Assembly (NCBI RefSeq): GCF_024346675.1
Contig: NZ_AP024850.1
Location: forward strand, 1,426,001 to 1,490,000
DNA from: Photobacterium sanguinicancri
GTDB taxonomy: Bacteria > Pseudomonadota > Gammaproteobacteria > Enterobacterales > Vibrionaceae
DNA length: 64,000 nucleotides
Direction: 5' to 3'
Shown here: piece by piece, positions 1-8,978 of the stretch
How positions within the stretch are numbered: position 1 is the stretch's first letter
Layout: the number at the start of each line of letters is the position of its first letter
Translations under genes and position numbers: made by a program
Notes under the pieces: model-generated
What the model was told of the DNA's origin: nothing
The model's input: only the letters and a program-made list of their open reading frames with translations
Database searches by the model: none

Positions 1-180
1 GACTTTGCCGACTAAATAGTGAAGGGTGTCTAGCGGCGAATAATGGTTAAGCATTAATGCACCAGCTGCGATACCTGTGCCGAGAGATAGCAAAACACGA
101 CGCGTGGAAACAGCAAGGATGACCGCTATCATAGCGGGCAGTACGGACCAAAGAGAGTCCGAAAAATCAAAAAGGTTCAT
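1..180 (-). CDS. NhaC-family Na+/H+ antiporter-like transporter, N-terminal fragment (probable lysine transporter)
   Basis: Only the first 60 codons are inside the window; the gene runs off the left edge. The translation begins MNLFDFSDSLWSVLPAMIAV and continues with hydrophobic segments typical of the NhaC/antiporter family. The start ATG follows an AGGTG Shine-Dalgarno by ten bases. A lysine riboswitch lies directly upstream in the same orientation. NhaC-like proteins under lysine riboswitches have been proposed as lysine transporters, so lysine or lysine-coupled cation transport is inferred. The protein sequence alone would only support a membrane antiporter of this family. Confidence 0.7.
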   Translation of the reverse strand, partial: MNLFDFSDSLWSVLPAMIAVILAVSTRRVLLSLGTGIAAGALMLNHYSPLDTLHYLVGKV

Positions 181-216
181 GATCTCAGTTCACCTACAAC
201 ATATAAGGTGGAGATC
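181..216 (-). promoter_or_regulatory. Hairpin that sequesters the Shine-Dalgarno (riboswitch expression platform)
   Basis: On the minus strand GATCTC-CACCT is followed by a 10-base loop and then AGGTG-AACT-GAGATC, so eleven bases pair with a 4-base bulge. The AGGTG arm is the Shine-Dalgarno of the transporter that starts at 180. There is no U-tract. The arrangement fits translational rather than transcriptional control by the riboswitch upstream. Pairing is read directly; the control mode is inferred. Confidence 0.6.
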
Positions 217-258
217 TACCGAAAGGACGAGTAACTAAGAAGCATAATAACGATCACT

Positions 259-441
259 TGTTACCCCTTCTGGCAGCGCTCCATAGTAAAAACCTATGGC
301 AGTTCTGTACCTATTCGGCACAGACCCAGCGACTGAGGTTGATAGTCACAGTCACTTCGGCGCTGGCTCCTTTCTCCGGCATCAAAGGAATCACCCTCCA
401 CTCGGATACTTTTAGGCAGCGCGCCTCTACTTTAGGGTTGG
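259..441 (-). ncRNA. Lysine riboswitch (L box) aptamer
   Basis: Read on the minus strand, the hallmark blocks of the lysine aptamer occur in the right order: GTAGAGGCGCGC, then GAGAAAGGAG, then GCCGAAG (complement of 355-361), then CTGGGTCTGTG, and finally ATGGAGCGCTGCC. The outer P1 helix can form between an ACCCT segment near the 5' end and AGGGGT near the 3' end. It sits between a candidate -10 element and an NhaC-like transporter, the usual type of target. In gammaproteobacteria these switches control lysine synthesis or uptake. Confidence 0.93.
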
Positions 442-449
442 CAAACTCC

Positions 450-455
450 ATTATA
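450..455 (-). promoter_or_regulatory. Candidate -10 element of the riboswitch transcript
   Basis: A perfect TATAAT on the minus strand lies about ten bases before the first conserved aptamer block, placing the transcription start close to the base of P1. No good -35 was found at 17 bases. A second TATAAT at 479-484 has TTGATG at a 19-base spacing and is an alternative. Confidence 0.45.
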
Positions 456-688
456 CCAATGAAATGCCTAGTGTTGGTATTATATGTGGTTGAATATTTT
501 AGTCATCAAATAATCCGCTTTATTCACAGTTAAATGCAATTTTTTTGATTGTGATGATAAATATATCAAATAGATGATTGAGGATTGTTCGTTTTGTGAA
601 TGTCTCAGGTACTTTTTAGCAACAAAGTGTGCGCAGAGTTGTTGTTAGGCGGAGGTGATAAAATGGAGGGTGAACGTAGGGAAATATT

Positions 689-712
689 GGCTGCATAAAT
701 TATTATGCAGCC
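689..712 (-). terminator. Hairpin downstream of the MFS gene
   Basis: A perfect 10-base inverted repeat, GGCTGCATAA / TTATGCAGCC with loop ATTA, lies 44 bases past the stop codon of the leftward MFS gene. The following minus-strand sequence is only mildly T-rich, so intrinsic termination is probable but not certain. Confidence 0.4.
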
Positions 713-755
713 AGGTGCTTACTGTTGTGCTATCTGAAAGCTTTATTACTACAGA

Positions 756-1964
756 TTAACTGTACGCCACCTTCAAGCGAGCAACTGGTTTGCAGTTGAT
801 TGGAAGATGAAGTAATGCCGCAATGAAAGCCAGCACTACAGTCGACCACCAAATAGGTTCATACGAACCGTAGTAATCGTAAATTCGACCACCGACCCAA
901 GCACCTAAGAAGCTACCCACTTGGTGTGTAAAGAAAACTAAACCGTATAAGGTTGATAAGTAGCGCGCGCCGAAGATCTGACGAACTAAGCCAGAGGTTA
1001 ACGGCACTGTACCTAACCAACAAAAACCAATCGCACCACCAAATATTGCAGCGGTGTGCTCAGTAACAGGTAAAGTAACAAAGGCTGCAATAACCACAGT
1101 ACGAACAAGGTACAGCGAAGTCATGACATAGCGTTTGTCAAACTTATCGCCCATTACGCCCCAAAAATACGATCCGAAGATATTAAAAATACCCACATAG
1201 GCTAATGCCATCGCGGCAATATTGCCGGGTAAGCCTTTATCGGCCAAATAGCTAGGTAAGTGGGTCGCAATAAACATCACATGAAAACCACATACGAAGA
1301 AACCCGCATGAATTAGCCAATAGCCTTTGTGGTTGAAGGCTTCAGACAATGCTTGTTTTAATGTTTGTGAATCTTCAACAGTACCGCCTTTATTGTTGGC
1401 ACTTTCTGTTTTCATAAAGCTCGCGAATGCGATCATTAAACAGCAAGATAAAGCAAAGATTTGCAATGCGGTTTGCCAGTCAAAATGTGTCAGTAGCGAT
1501 TGTGCACCAGGGATAACCGCAAACATACCAAACGAACCCGCAGAGGTGGTTAGGCCAAATGCTTTTGCTGTGTGTTCAGCAGGTACTACGCGTGCAATAG
1601 CCCCAAGTACGATCACATAGCTGGTTGCGCTTAAACCAAGGCCGATCAACATGCCAATAGTGACATAGAGCATGCTTGGCTCAGTCGCGATTGACGTTAG
1701 GTACAGTCCTGCACCATAGGCAACAGCCCCAAGCATAATAATGCGGCGTGGTCCCCAGCGATCCGATGCCATGCCAATAAAAGGTTGGAACATGCCAAAT
1801 AACAGGTTTTGCAGGGCAATCGCAAAGCTAAAGAACTCACGGCCAGTTTGAAATGTATCTGAGATTGGCATCATGAAGATACCAAAAGATTGCCTAATCC
1901 CAAGGCTAAAAATTAATGTCCCTATTCCCATCCATACTAAAAGTGGAAAACGAAAAATACTCAT
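756..1964 (-). CDS. MFS transporter, monocarboxylate/oxalate-formate antiporter-like
   Basis: A 402-residue protein with about twelve hydrophobic segments, consistent with the major facilitator superfamily. The loop between helices 2 and 3 carries the family signature as GMASDRWGPRR, and the mid-protein loop GVMGDKFDKR repeats it in the second half. The start was set at MSIFRFPLLVW because the 30 extra upstream residues are cysteine-rich and unlike a transporter N-terminus. The Shine-Dalgarno is weak. The substrate cannot be told; the layout resembles the oxalate/formate antiporter and monocarboxylate groups. The gene appears monocistronic. Confidence 0.8.
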   Translation of the reverse strand: MSIFRFPLLVWMGIGTLIFSLGIRQSFGIFMMPISDTFQTGREFFSFAIALQNLLFGMFQPFIGMASDRWGPRRIIMLGAVAYGAGLYLTSIATEPSMLYVTIGMLIGLGLSATSYVIVLGAIARVVPAEHTAKAFGLTTSAGSFGMFAVIPGAQSLLTHFDWQTALQIFALSCCLMIAFASFMKTESANNKGGTVEDSQTLKQALSEAFNHKGYWLIHAGFFVCGFHVMFIATHLPSYLADKGLPGNIAAMALAYVGIFNIFGSYFWGVMGDKFDKRYVMTSLYLVRTVVIAAFVTLPVTEHTAAIFGGAIGFCWLGTVPLTSGLVRQIFGARYLSTLYGLVFFTHQVGSFLGAWVGGRIYDYYGSYEPIWWSTVVLAFIAALLHLPINCKPVARLKVAYS

Positions 1965-2716
1965 TAATGGTGCTCTGTATGTGAATCCGAATTTGATTGA
2001 TGACAACCAGCATGGACAGCATGCTGCGCGAGTGCATCTAACAAAGGCTGACAATGATGAACGCCAATAAGGGTAATGATGAGCAGTAAAACCATACGAC
2101 TTAACTGCGCAAAAAGTGATTGTGAAAACATCAGTGCCTCATACGCGAAATTGCGAGGCGCGGATATTAAAGAAACGTAGCTAATGACACAAATGAATAA
2201 AAATCAGGAAGGTTATGCATAAAATGCATTGAATGAGAGAGGTTAACTTCTGTGAAAAATAAAGAAGGTTTCTTCAACGTTTTCTTTTCGAATTGCTGAA
2301 AAACTAACAGTTGAATCAAGTGCTTTGAAGCGGCAATGACGCAAACACGGTGCCAAAATGCTTGGTAGATTTTCCGATTGTTGGGAATTCCCAATAACAA
2401 ATCCCGCTATGTACTTAGTTGGATCATCTTGTTGGTGTTTAAAAAAATGTTGATATCTTCGGCATGAGTAGGATGAAGAATGATAGTAGAGTGGGGTATT
2501 GTCTTTGCGTTTTTATTCATACAGAAGTTTATTTCTGATATTTGAGCAGACTATAAGGTATTTGAATGATTTAGATGAATACTTGTAGGTATAAAATGTG
2601 ATGATCTTTGTGATAAATCACTCGGTTCATTGTGAAACTAATCGTGTTTTTGCAAAATCATCATACAATGCGCGTTATTCCTCATTGCTCCATTTCTGTT
2701 TAAGATAAATCATTAA
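1965..2716. other. Intergenic region between divergent transporter genes
   Basis: About 750 bases between two divergently transcribed transporter genes. It holds a GCCTC/GAGGC inverted repeat at 2136-2159 and a GTGAT-AA-ATCAC dyad at 2610-2621, about 100 bases before the EamA gene, which could be a regulator site. A 77-codon open frame on the minus strand has no Shine-Dalgarno or recognisable protein and is not called. Confidence 0.5.
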
Positions 2717-3616
2717 ATGACCCTCGAAAGACGTGCTGAGTTCTTACTCCTCTTTACAACATTTTGCGCCTCTGCTGGCTGGATCTTTTCGAAAGAAGTG
2801 ATTCAAGGTTTGCCACCATTTGGCTTTATGGGGTTACGCTTTTTTACTGCCTCACTGATCCTGCTTCCTTTTTGTTTCAAGCATTTTAAAACGGTTGCAC
2901 TTGGCGATGTCCTGCGCTCTATGTCGGTAGGTTGCTTGCTCGCTGGTGCATTATTGTGCTGGATTTATGCAATTTCAATCAGCGATACCTTAGGGGAAGG
3001 GGCTTTTATCATGAGCCTGTCGGTATTGCTTGCACCGTTAGTGGCGTGGGTACTCTTTAAGCATAAACCTGTACGAGAATTTTGGTTGTCGTTACCGTTT
3101 GCCATTGTTGGTTTAATGCTGTTATCACTTTCACAGGGCTGGCAAGGATCTGTCAGCCAATTGTGGTTCTTACTTGCTGCCTTCTTTTTGGCATTGCATT
3201 TTAACTTTAATAGTCGCTTTGCTCAGCGTATGCCTGTGATGCTACTAACTTGCATTCAATTGTTCGTAACAGGTGTGCTAGGACTAATCCTATCGTTATC
3301 TGTTGAGACATGGCCTGCAACAATACCATCGGTAATATGGGGATGGTTTGCATTAAGTGTGTTGTTTGCTACTAGCTTACGTTACCTGACTCAAACCATG
3401 GGTCAACAACGGGTCACGGCAGCCAATGCTGCGATCATCATGATCTTGGAGCCGATTTGGACGGTGCTATTGAGCATTTTATGGTACAAAGAAGCGATGC
3501 CTGCCGCTAAGGTAATAGGCTGTACAATGATCCTGTTTTCTTTGCTGCTGTACCGTGGTTTATCTAACCCTAAAATTCGAGCATTTCTTAAACGCTCTGA
3601 TCTTCATTCGTCCTAG
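2717..3616 (+). CDS. EamA/DMT-family transporter
   Basis: A 299-residue inner-membrane protein with ten hydrophobic segments in two similar halves, as in the drug/metabolite transporter superfamily (EamA domains at about residues 8-138 and 148-285). The second half shows the typical AANAAIIMILEPIWTVLLS helix region. Such proteins export amino acids, metabolites or drugs; the substrate is unknown here. The start codon has no strong Shine-Dalgarno, but the N-terminus TLERRAEFLLL leads directly into helix 1, so the start is credible. Confidence 0.85.
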   Translation: MTLERRAEFLLLFTTFCASAGWIFSKEVIQGLPPFGFMGLRFFTASLILLPFCFKHFKTVALGDVLRSMSVGCLLAGALLCWIYAISISDTLGEGAFIMSLSVLLAPLVAWVLFKHKPVREFWLSLPFAIVGLMLLSLSQGWQGSVSQLWFLLAAFFLALHFNFNSRFAQRMPVMLLTCIQLFVTGVLGLILSLSVETWPATIPSVIWGWFALSVLFATSLRYLTQTMGQQRVTAANAAIIMILEPIWTVLLSILWYKEAMPAAKVIGCTMILFSLLLYRGLSNPKIRAFLKRSDLHSS

Positions 3617-3671
3617 TGTTGGCTAGTCGCATGGCTGCTTAGTGTGATAGTTTTTTTTGCTTTGCAGTGTA

Positions 3672-4535
3672 TTAGCGTTCACGCTGATAAGGCGTCGCTT
3701 GCATGGATTTGACCTCGGGCAATCGAAGGTCATTAGAATCATCCGAGCGATTTTTCAGTAATTTATATTCATTCTCTATCGAATGCAGAACTTGCTTAAA
3801 CGGTTGGTTGCCAACGGTTAAGCTGGTTTGGAAGGGCTGTGAGTAAATTAAAATAGCGTACATTACCATGCCCGTTGCAGCACCATATGAAGACAGATAA
3901 AACATGCTTACCTTGGTTTGTTTAAAATAACTAAGGGGGATCAGCGCCAAGAAAAATAACCCTATGACCATGGCCCAAAACAGTGGTGGTAGATCGTCGT
4001 CGTAGTCAAACAAGCGTTGCATACGTAAGCGCTCTATTTCATCGAGTAGTCGATCGATTTCATTGGTTGTGTCGACAATTTCGTCATTGCGTGGAATAGC
4101 ATCTAGCAAGCGGCGTAAGTCATATAAAGCATGATCGGCAGTGAGACTGCTTGATAACGGATCTTTGGTGCCCCAGTCTTCTTCAATCACAGCATATACG
4201 TAGTTCGCCAATGTGGTGATGCTAGGTATAGCGTGTTCTCTTGGTAATTCCTCACTTAAATCTTCTAATACTAACGAAATCACCATGGCCTCTTGATCAA
4301 TCGATTCCCGCAATTCGTTGTATTCGGAAAAAACAGAATTGAATGCCAGTGCGAGAATGAATGCCTGAATGGCGCCTAAGCGTGTTGATAGCGTTGAGCA
4401 AAGTTGGGCATTTTCATCGGTACGGGCGGGATGAACAGCATAGTGGATAATGGTGGTGAATAGCACTGCAATTAGTGCGGAAATACTGATAACGGTGGCT
4501 AAGCCAACGAAAGTAGGAAGCGATTCTATCACCAC
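3672..4535 (-). CDS. DUF4239 membrane protein (bestrophin-like domain)
   Basis: A 287-residue protein with two N-terminal hydrophobic segments (about 8-30 and 55-68), a long charged helical middle (70-180) and two more membrane segments (about 187-207 and 215-232). The pattern, with LGAIQAFILALAFNSVFSEY after the first helix, matches the DUF4239 family. These are small bacterial membrane proteins distantly likened to bestrophin channels, of unproven function. It stands alone, convergent with the EamA gene on its left. Family membership is likely; function is unknown. Confidence 0.65.
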   Translation of the reverse strand: MVIESLPTFVGLATVISISALIAVLFTTIIHYAVHPARTDENAQLCSTLSTRLGAIQAFILALAFNSVFSEYNELRESIDQEAMVISLVLEDLSEELPREHAIPSITTLANYVYAVIEEDWGTKDPLSSSLTADHALYDLRRLLDAIPRNDEIVDTTNEIDRLLDEIERLRMQRLFDYDDDLPPLFWAMVIGLFFLALIPLSYFKQTKVSMFYLSSYGAATGMVMYAILIYSQPFQTSLTVGNQPFKQVLHSIENEYKLLKNRSDDSNDLRLPEVKSMQATPYQRER

Positions 4536-4651
4536 ATCAATTCCTTATGCGCACAAGGTGATTACAGTATAGCTGGCGACACTTTGTCTGCGTGTCTTGG
4601 ATGATAGACGCGGCTGGAATATGGCAGGAAAAAGGCTTAAGCAGTGGTAAA

Positions 4652-4687
4652 AAAATAAGCCAAGAAGTCCCTTTCTTGGCTTATTTT
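4652..4687 (-). terminator. Rho-independent terminator of lldP
   Basis: AAAATAAGCCAAGAA pairs with TTCTTGGCTTATTTT around a 6-base loop. On the minus strand it is followed by a T-run, about 55 bases after the lldP stop codon. Confidence 0.8.
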
Positions 4688-4743
4688 ATCGTTAATCTAT
4701 TTTAGGTTGAGACCAGATCTTAAGCTGGTATTAACGACTATCG

Positions 4744-6441
4744 TTAATGAGCCACTATCAGTGGATCGCTAATATTGAAGCCATAAATGATGACTAAGCC
4801 GATAATACCCGTCATAACAAGGTAGTAGAAAGTTGGGATAATCGTTTTACGTAAAGTTGCGCCTTCACGGCCTAGCAAGCCAACCGTAGCTGATGCGGCA
4901 ACCACGTTGTGAATCGCAATCATATTACCCGCCGCTGCACCTACTGCTTGCAAGGCAACAACAGCCGCACTTGAGATGCTTAGTGTTTGTGCCACTTCAA
5001 ATTGAAATTGGCTAAACATCATATTAGATACTGTATTAGAACCTGCGATGAATGCACCTAATGCACCTATGGTCGCGCTAAGGGCAGGGAAGAACTCACC
5101 GACTAAGCCTGATGCAAAGTTCGCCGTGGTTACTGGCATACTGGCTAAATCTGCACCATTTACGCCTGAGTTAATGAAAATACGTACCATAGGGATGGTA
5201 AATATAAGTACAAAGCCAGCGCCAATCAGGGTCTTACTTGATTCGCCAAAAGCTTTAAATAATGGGCTGACTTGGCGTGATTGCAGCAATACCGCAAGCA
5301 GTGCAACAAACACTAGAATTCCACCCGGTAAGTACAGCGGCTGGATTGCGGCACTGATCCCAGACTCACCTAAGATATTACTTAGCGAGAAGCTGACATC
5401 GGTCAACATACCTTTGAAGTCTTTACTTACGCGACTAGCAACCAGTATTACAGCTAACAGTACATAAGGTGCCCATGCAAGCGCCAGGCTCATTGGCTTA
5501 CCCGTTGTCTCTTTGATTTCAATTTTTAGAGAACCTAACCACTCTGCTGGCCATTTGTCTTCACTTTCGAAATCCCACTTTGATTTAGGCACTAAAAAGC
5601 CTTTTTTCGCCGCAGTTACCACAATGGCTAATCCCACTAAGCCACCAATCAAAGATGGGAACTCTGGGCCAAGTAATGCACCTGTTAATGCGTAAGGAAT
5701 CGTAAAAGCTAAGCCTGCAAAAATAGCGAATGGTAGAATATCTAGCCCTTCAGTCCAGCTTCGGTTTTTACCAAAAAAGCGCGTTAGCATCATCGCCATA
5801 AGCACTGGTATTAAGGTGCCAACACAGGCGTGGATTAATGCAACGTTTGTGGTGATTTGCTGTAAGTACACATCCCATGTTGAGCCATTAGCGACTAATG
5901 ATTCCGTGATGTTATGAGTGTCGAGTCCTTTATTGACACCTACGATGATAGGTGTGCCAACGGCGCCAAAAGAAACAGGGGTTGATTGGATCATCATGCC
6001 CATCAGTACGGCAGCAAGGGCTGGGAAACCAATGGCAACCAATAGTGGTGCCGCAATCGCCGCAGGAGTACCAAATCCAGATGCCCCTTCAATGAATGAT
6101 CCAAAACACCATGCAATGATAATGGCTTGAACACGGCGATCGGTGGAGATATCAGTAAAACCATTACGAATAGTGGTGATGGCGCCGGTGTGCTTTAAAG
6201 TGTTTAACAAGAAGATGGCACCGAACACGATCCACAATACTGCAATGGTGATCATCAAGCCTTGGATACTGGATGCCAGCACACGGTTAGCGGACATGTC
6301 CCAACCGAATAAGGCAATAATAACCGTTAGACCAAAGGCAACAGGCATTGCATGTTTTGCTGGCCAGTTAAGGCCAACCAGTAAGATAGCGGCGAGCACT
6401 ATCGGCGAAAAGGCGAGTAAAGCGAGTAGGGTATCAGTCAT
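4744..6441 (-). CDS. lldP: L-lactate permease
   Basis: A 565-residue polytopic inner-membrane protein closely matching the lactate permease family (LctP/LldP, usually about 550 residues). It has the conserved stretches [20 protein letters not shown] and [11 protein letters not shown] and a long string of hydrophobic segments. It imports L- and D-lactate and possibly glycolate by proton symport. No lactate dehydrogenase gene adjoins it. It is divergent from a LysR-type regulator, and a perfect dyad lies between them, so local control by that regulator is likely. The gene ends in a good terminator. Confidence 0.92.
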   Translation of the reverse strand: MTDTLLALLAFSPIVLAAILLVGLNWPAKHAMPVAFGLTVIIALFGWDMSANRVLASSIQGLMITIAVLWIVFGAIFLLNTLKHTGAITTIRNGFTDISTDRRVQAIIIAWCFGSFIEGASGFGTPAAIAAPLLVAIGFPALAAVLMGMMIQSTPVSFGAVGTPIIVGVNKGLDTHNITESLVANGSTWDVYLQQITTNVALIHACVGTLIPVLMAMMLTRFFGKNRSWTEGLDILPFAIFAGLAFTIPYALTGALLGPEFPSLIGGLVGLAIVVTAAKKGFLVPKSKWDFESEDKWPAEWLGSLKIEIKETTGKPMSLALAWAPYVLLAVILVASRVSKDFKGMLTDVSFSLSNILGESGISAAIQPLYLPGGILVFVALLAVLLQSRQVSPLFKAFGESSKTLIGAGFVLIFTIPMVRIFINSGVNGADLASMPVTTANFASGLVGEFFPALSATIGALGAFIAGSNTVSNMMFSQFQFEVAQTLSISSAAVVALQAVGAAAGNMIAIHNVVAASATVGLLGREGATLRKTIIPTFYYLVMTGIIGLVIIYGFNISDPLIVAH

Positions 6442-6558
6442 TAGAGTACATCCTTCGTACAGCCGTTTTGTTTTAACGTTAGATTAATTATTTTGTTGTG
6501 TTTGTAGCGAATATGTAAATCAAGCGTGACGGTACTCCTTTCATTTTTCTTAATATAG

Positions 6559-6583
6559 GGAAATAATGAAAAAGATTATTTCC
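6559..6583. promoter_or_regulatory. Perfect dyad in the lldP-lysR intergenic region, candidate LysR operator
   Basis: GGAAATAAT, a 7-base spacer and ATTATTTCC form a perfect 9+9 inverted repeat. It ends 15 bases before the LysR start codon and lies about 120 bases before lldP. The position is typical of a LysR-type regulator site controlling a divergent target and its own gene. The repeat is observed; the binding protein is inferred. Confidence 0.6.
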
Positions 6584-6598
6584 AAAAGTTGATAAATC

Positions 6599-7501
6599 AT
6601 GGTTAAAACAGATGACTTGATCCTGTTTGCACAGGTTGTGGAGCTCGGCTCTTTTAGTCGAGTAGCAGAGCAAAACAGCCTTACAAACTCAGTGGTTAGC
6701 AAGCGGATAGCGCGATTAGAGGAAAGCCTTGGAGTACAACTTTTGTACCGAAGTACACGAAAGTTAACGGTGAGTGAGGCTGGAAAATTACTTTATCAAG
6801 GTGCTAAAAATGTGAAGCAGGCAGCGGTAGAGGCAATAGATACCGTGGCAGGGTTTGGTGAAAAAGTGACTGGACATGTGAAAATGTCAGTGCCTACTAT
6901 CTCGGGAGACCTACTTTTAGCAGATGCGGTTGCGGATTTTTGCGTGCAAAATCCGGGGATGACAGTGGATATGTCGCTTGATAATAAGTTTGTGGATTTG
7001 ATTGATGATGGTTTTGACTTAGTGATCAGAACCGGTCACCTCGAAGACTCCAACCTAATTGCACGCCATATTTTAGATTCGCAATGGGTAATATGCGCGG
7101 CACCTGCCTATATTAGCCGAAACGGAAAACCGCAGCATCCCGAGGATTTAGTGAACCATAATTGCTTACAGTATGCTTACCAAACAACAGGTGCAGCGGA
7201 GTGGTTGTTTAAAAGAGATAGCGGTAATTATATCGTGCGGATCAGTGGTAACTTCTCAACCAATAACGCGGGAGCATTACGTAAAGCAGCCTTAGGCGGT
7301 CACGGTATTGCTTATGTACCAAGGTGTTTGGTGTATCACGATTTGATGAAAGGGGATTTAATGGATTTATTCCCTAAGCAAGTTGGTAAGCGGCTAGGCA
7401 TTTATGCAGTTTACCCGTTCACTCGCCAACCACCGCAAAAAATCAGGTTACTAATAGAGCATATTCGTGCGCGTTATCTCGCTATTGGCCACTATTTTTA
7501 A
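6599..7501 (+). CDS. LysR-family transcriptional regulator, likely of lldP
   Basis: A 300-residue protein with an N-terminal winged helix-turn-helix (about residues 3-60, including FSRVAEQNSLTNSVVSKRI) and a C-terminal LysR substrate-binding domain (about 90-295). This is the usual length and layout for the CrgA/DsdC-like branch of LysR regulators. It is transcribed away from lldP, with the 25-base dyad just before its start. By position it probably senses lactate or a related carboxylate, but nothing in the sequence fixes the ligand. Confidence 0.88.
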   Translation: MVKTDDLILFAQVVELGSFSRVAEQNSLTNSVVSKRIARLEESLGVQLLYRSTRKLTVSEAGKLLYQGAKNVKQAAVEAIDTVAGFGEKVTGHVKMSVPTISGDLLLADAVADFCVQNPGMTVDMSLDNKFVDLIDDGFDLVIRTGHLEDSNLIARHILDSQWVICAAPAYISRNGKPQHPEDLVNHNCLQYAYQTTGAAEWLFKRDSGNYIVRISGNFSTNNAGALRKAALGGHGIAYVPRCLVYHDLMKGDLMDLFPKQVGKRLGIYAVYPFTRQPPQKIRLLIEHIRARYLAIGHYF

Positions 7502-7550
7502 TGCATCATTAGTGGCTCGCTTTCATGCTATGAGTCGCGAGCTTACCGTA

Positions 7551-7973
7551 TTATTTTTCTTCGGCGAATAAGGTATCAGTAAAGGGGATTTGTTTGGTCT
7601 CGCTATAGCGATCATCAAAACAGGCACGCTCGGCAGAATCACAATAAACCTTGTTACTAAATGAAAAGCGGCTACTGTCGAAGTTGTCGCTTCCGCCAAC
7701 TTCTTCTATCATTTTTAGCATTTTATTCTGGGCATCGTCACCTAAGTAAGACTGGGTAAAAGCCATTGAAATACCAAATCCATCGACACAGAACCCTGCT
7801 TTTTCATCACAAATAATGCCTTGCTCAGGGGAAAATATCCCAGCAGCTAATGTTGTTACTGTCGCTGGCTTCTCTAGTTCAAGTACTGGTGAGCTGGTTG
7901 CAAAGGTAAAGTGCGTAAAGTAAGCTGCGCCAAAAACCAAGGAATATCGGACTAAGTGCTTGATAAACTGCAT
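7551..7973 (-). CDS. Small periplasmic protein, YcgJ/Fels-1-like
   Basis: A 140-residue protein with an N-terminal signal peptide (positively charged start, hydrophobic stretch to about residue 24, cleavage after FTFA). The mature part has GIICDEKAGFCVDGFGIS followed by YLGD and a second Cys pair, YCDSAERACF. This pattern resembles the YcgJ / Fels-1 prophage-like family of small secreted cysteine proteins. The four cysteines probably form disulfides in the periplasm. Function is unknown and the family call is from memory of the motif. It stands alone, convergent with the LysR gene. Confidence 0.55.
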   Translation of the reverse strand: MQFIKHLVRYSLVFGAAYFTHFTFATSSPVLELEKPATVTTLAAGIFSPEQGIICDEKAGFCVDGFGISMAFTQSYLGDDAQNKMLKMIEEVGGSDNFDSSRFSFSNKVYCDSAERACFDDRYSETKQIPFTDTLFAEEK

Positions 7974-8177
7974 GGCATTGCCTTATTTGTGAAGAGCATG
8001 TCCATTTAGCTTATCGTAAATCGGGTAGAATGCTGTCTCTAATATGCGTTGATGTTGTCTTGTTTAGCTATATTGCATTCTTACATTTCAACGATTTATT
8101 TAGCGACTTCATAACGTCTGTTTTATGCTAACAATTAATAAAGCAAGATATAGCAGCAAATATTAAGAGGAAGGTCT

Positions 8178-8564
8178 ATGAGCTGGTATTTACACGTTTT
8201 AAAGAATTATGCTGTTTTCAAAGGAAGGGCTCGTCGAAAAGAGTATTGGTATTTCTTCTTAGTTAACCTTGTGATTGCATTATGTTTAGCTGTGGTAGAT
8301 AACCTACTTCATACACCAGGATCTGCTGATGGAGCGGGTATTTTGGGCTCTATCTATTCTTTTGCTGTGATGATCCCAACAATCGCTGTTGGCGTAAGAC
8401 GTTTGCATGATACAGGTCGGGTTGGCTGGTGGATGTTTATTGTGATTATTCCTGTTATTGGTGCACTTGTATTGCTGTACTTTTTCGTTAAAGACAGCGA
8501 GGCGGAGCCTAACGAGTATGGTCCAAATCCTAAGCATATTGAAGATGCCCAATTTAGTGGCTAG
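8178..8564 (+). CDS. DUF805 inner-membrane protein (YhaH/YhaI-like)
   Basis: A 128-residue protein beginning MSWYLHVLKNYAVFKGRARR, the characteristic start of DUF805 proteins, followed by EYWYFFL and about four membrane segments. The conserved VGVRRLHDTGRVGWW loop and a C-terminal tail with PNEYGPNPK are present. These proteins sit in the inner membrane and have no established biochemical role. A GAGGAAGG-like Shine-Dalgarno precedes the ATG. The gene is monocistronic and ends at a bidirectional terminator. Confidence 0.88.
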   Translation: MSWYLHVLKNYAVFKGRARRKEYWYFFLVNLVIALCLAVVDNLLHTPGSADGAGILGSIYSFAVMIPTIAVGVRRLHDTGRVGWWMFIVIIPVIGALVLLYFFVKDSEAEPNEYGPNPKHIEDAQFSG

Positions 8565-8598
8565 TGATTAGGCGACAGCGTCCGAATTTCGCGACAAA

Positions 8599-8624
8599 AA
8601 AAGGCAGACTTAGGTCTGCCTTTT
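8599..8624. terminator. Bidirectional terminator between DUF805 and the acyl-CoA-binding protein gene
   Basis: AAAAGGCAGAC and GTCTGCCTTTT pair around a TTAG loop, with A-tract on one side and T-tract on the other. It serves the two convergent genes flanking it. Confidence 0.87.
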
Positions 8625-8664
8625 GTTTATTTAACAACCGTGTAGATTGTTAATCTGATAGTAA

Positions 8665-8931
8665 TTACGCGTATGTTTTCGTTAATTTTTCAACAATGTC
8701 TACGTACTTTTGCATTGCATCGTCTGCGTTCATACCTTGTAGCTTTTCCCAAGCTTCAAACTTAGCGGCACCTTTAAAATCAAACATACCTGGGCGTTTA
8801 CCGTGTACGTCGCCGTCAGTTGCTTGTTTGAATAGTGAGTAAAGTGCTAATAGCTCGTTATTCGATGGACGTTGAGTCAGCTGTTTAACATCCTTTTGAG
8901 CTTGTTCGAAACTTGCTTTTAAATCTGCCAT
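8665..8931 (-). CDS. Acyl-CoA-binding protein (ACBP)
   Basis: An 88-residue protein matching the acyl-CoA-binding protein family, which is normally about 86-90 residues and four helices. The conserved ligand motif is present as YSLFKQATDGDVHGKRPGMF, followed by the KFEAWEKLQGM helix. ACBPs hold long-chain acyl-CoA esters in the cytoplasm and present them to enzymes. They are common in eukaryotes and patchy in bacteria. Here it lies 47 bases downstream of a fatty acyl-CoA reductase on the same strand, with an AAGGA Shine-Dalgarno, so it probably supplies or buffers that enzyme's substrate. Confidence 0.93.
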   Translation of the reverse strand: MADLKASFEQAQKDVKQLTQRPSNNELLALYSLFKQATDGDVHGKRPGMFDFKGAAKFEAWEKLQGMNADDAMQKYVDIVEKLTKTYA

Positions 8932-8978
8932 GTTAATTTTCCTTTTACCAATAGACGTTTAAAGTTGATGTTCGCGAC

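Larger units (their letters stand above)
442..755. other. Intergenic region before the riboswitch promoter
   Basis: About 300 bases between the riboswitch transcript (leftward) and the 3' end of the MFS gene. It holds the candidate promoter elements described separately and an inverted repeat near its right end. No coding sequence with plausible start and codon use is seen. Confidence 0.6.

Noticed and set aside
258..533. 91-codon open frame on the plus strand
   Set aside because: It lies antisense to the lysine riboswitch aptamer and has no Shine-Dalgarno; the structured RNA explains the conservation.
2167..2400. 77-codon minus-strand open frame in the intergenic region
   Set aside because: No Shine-Dalgarno, no recognisable domain, and low-complexity hydrophobic content typical of chance frames in AT-rich DNA.
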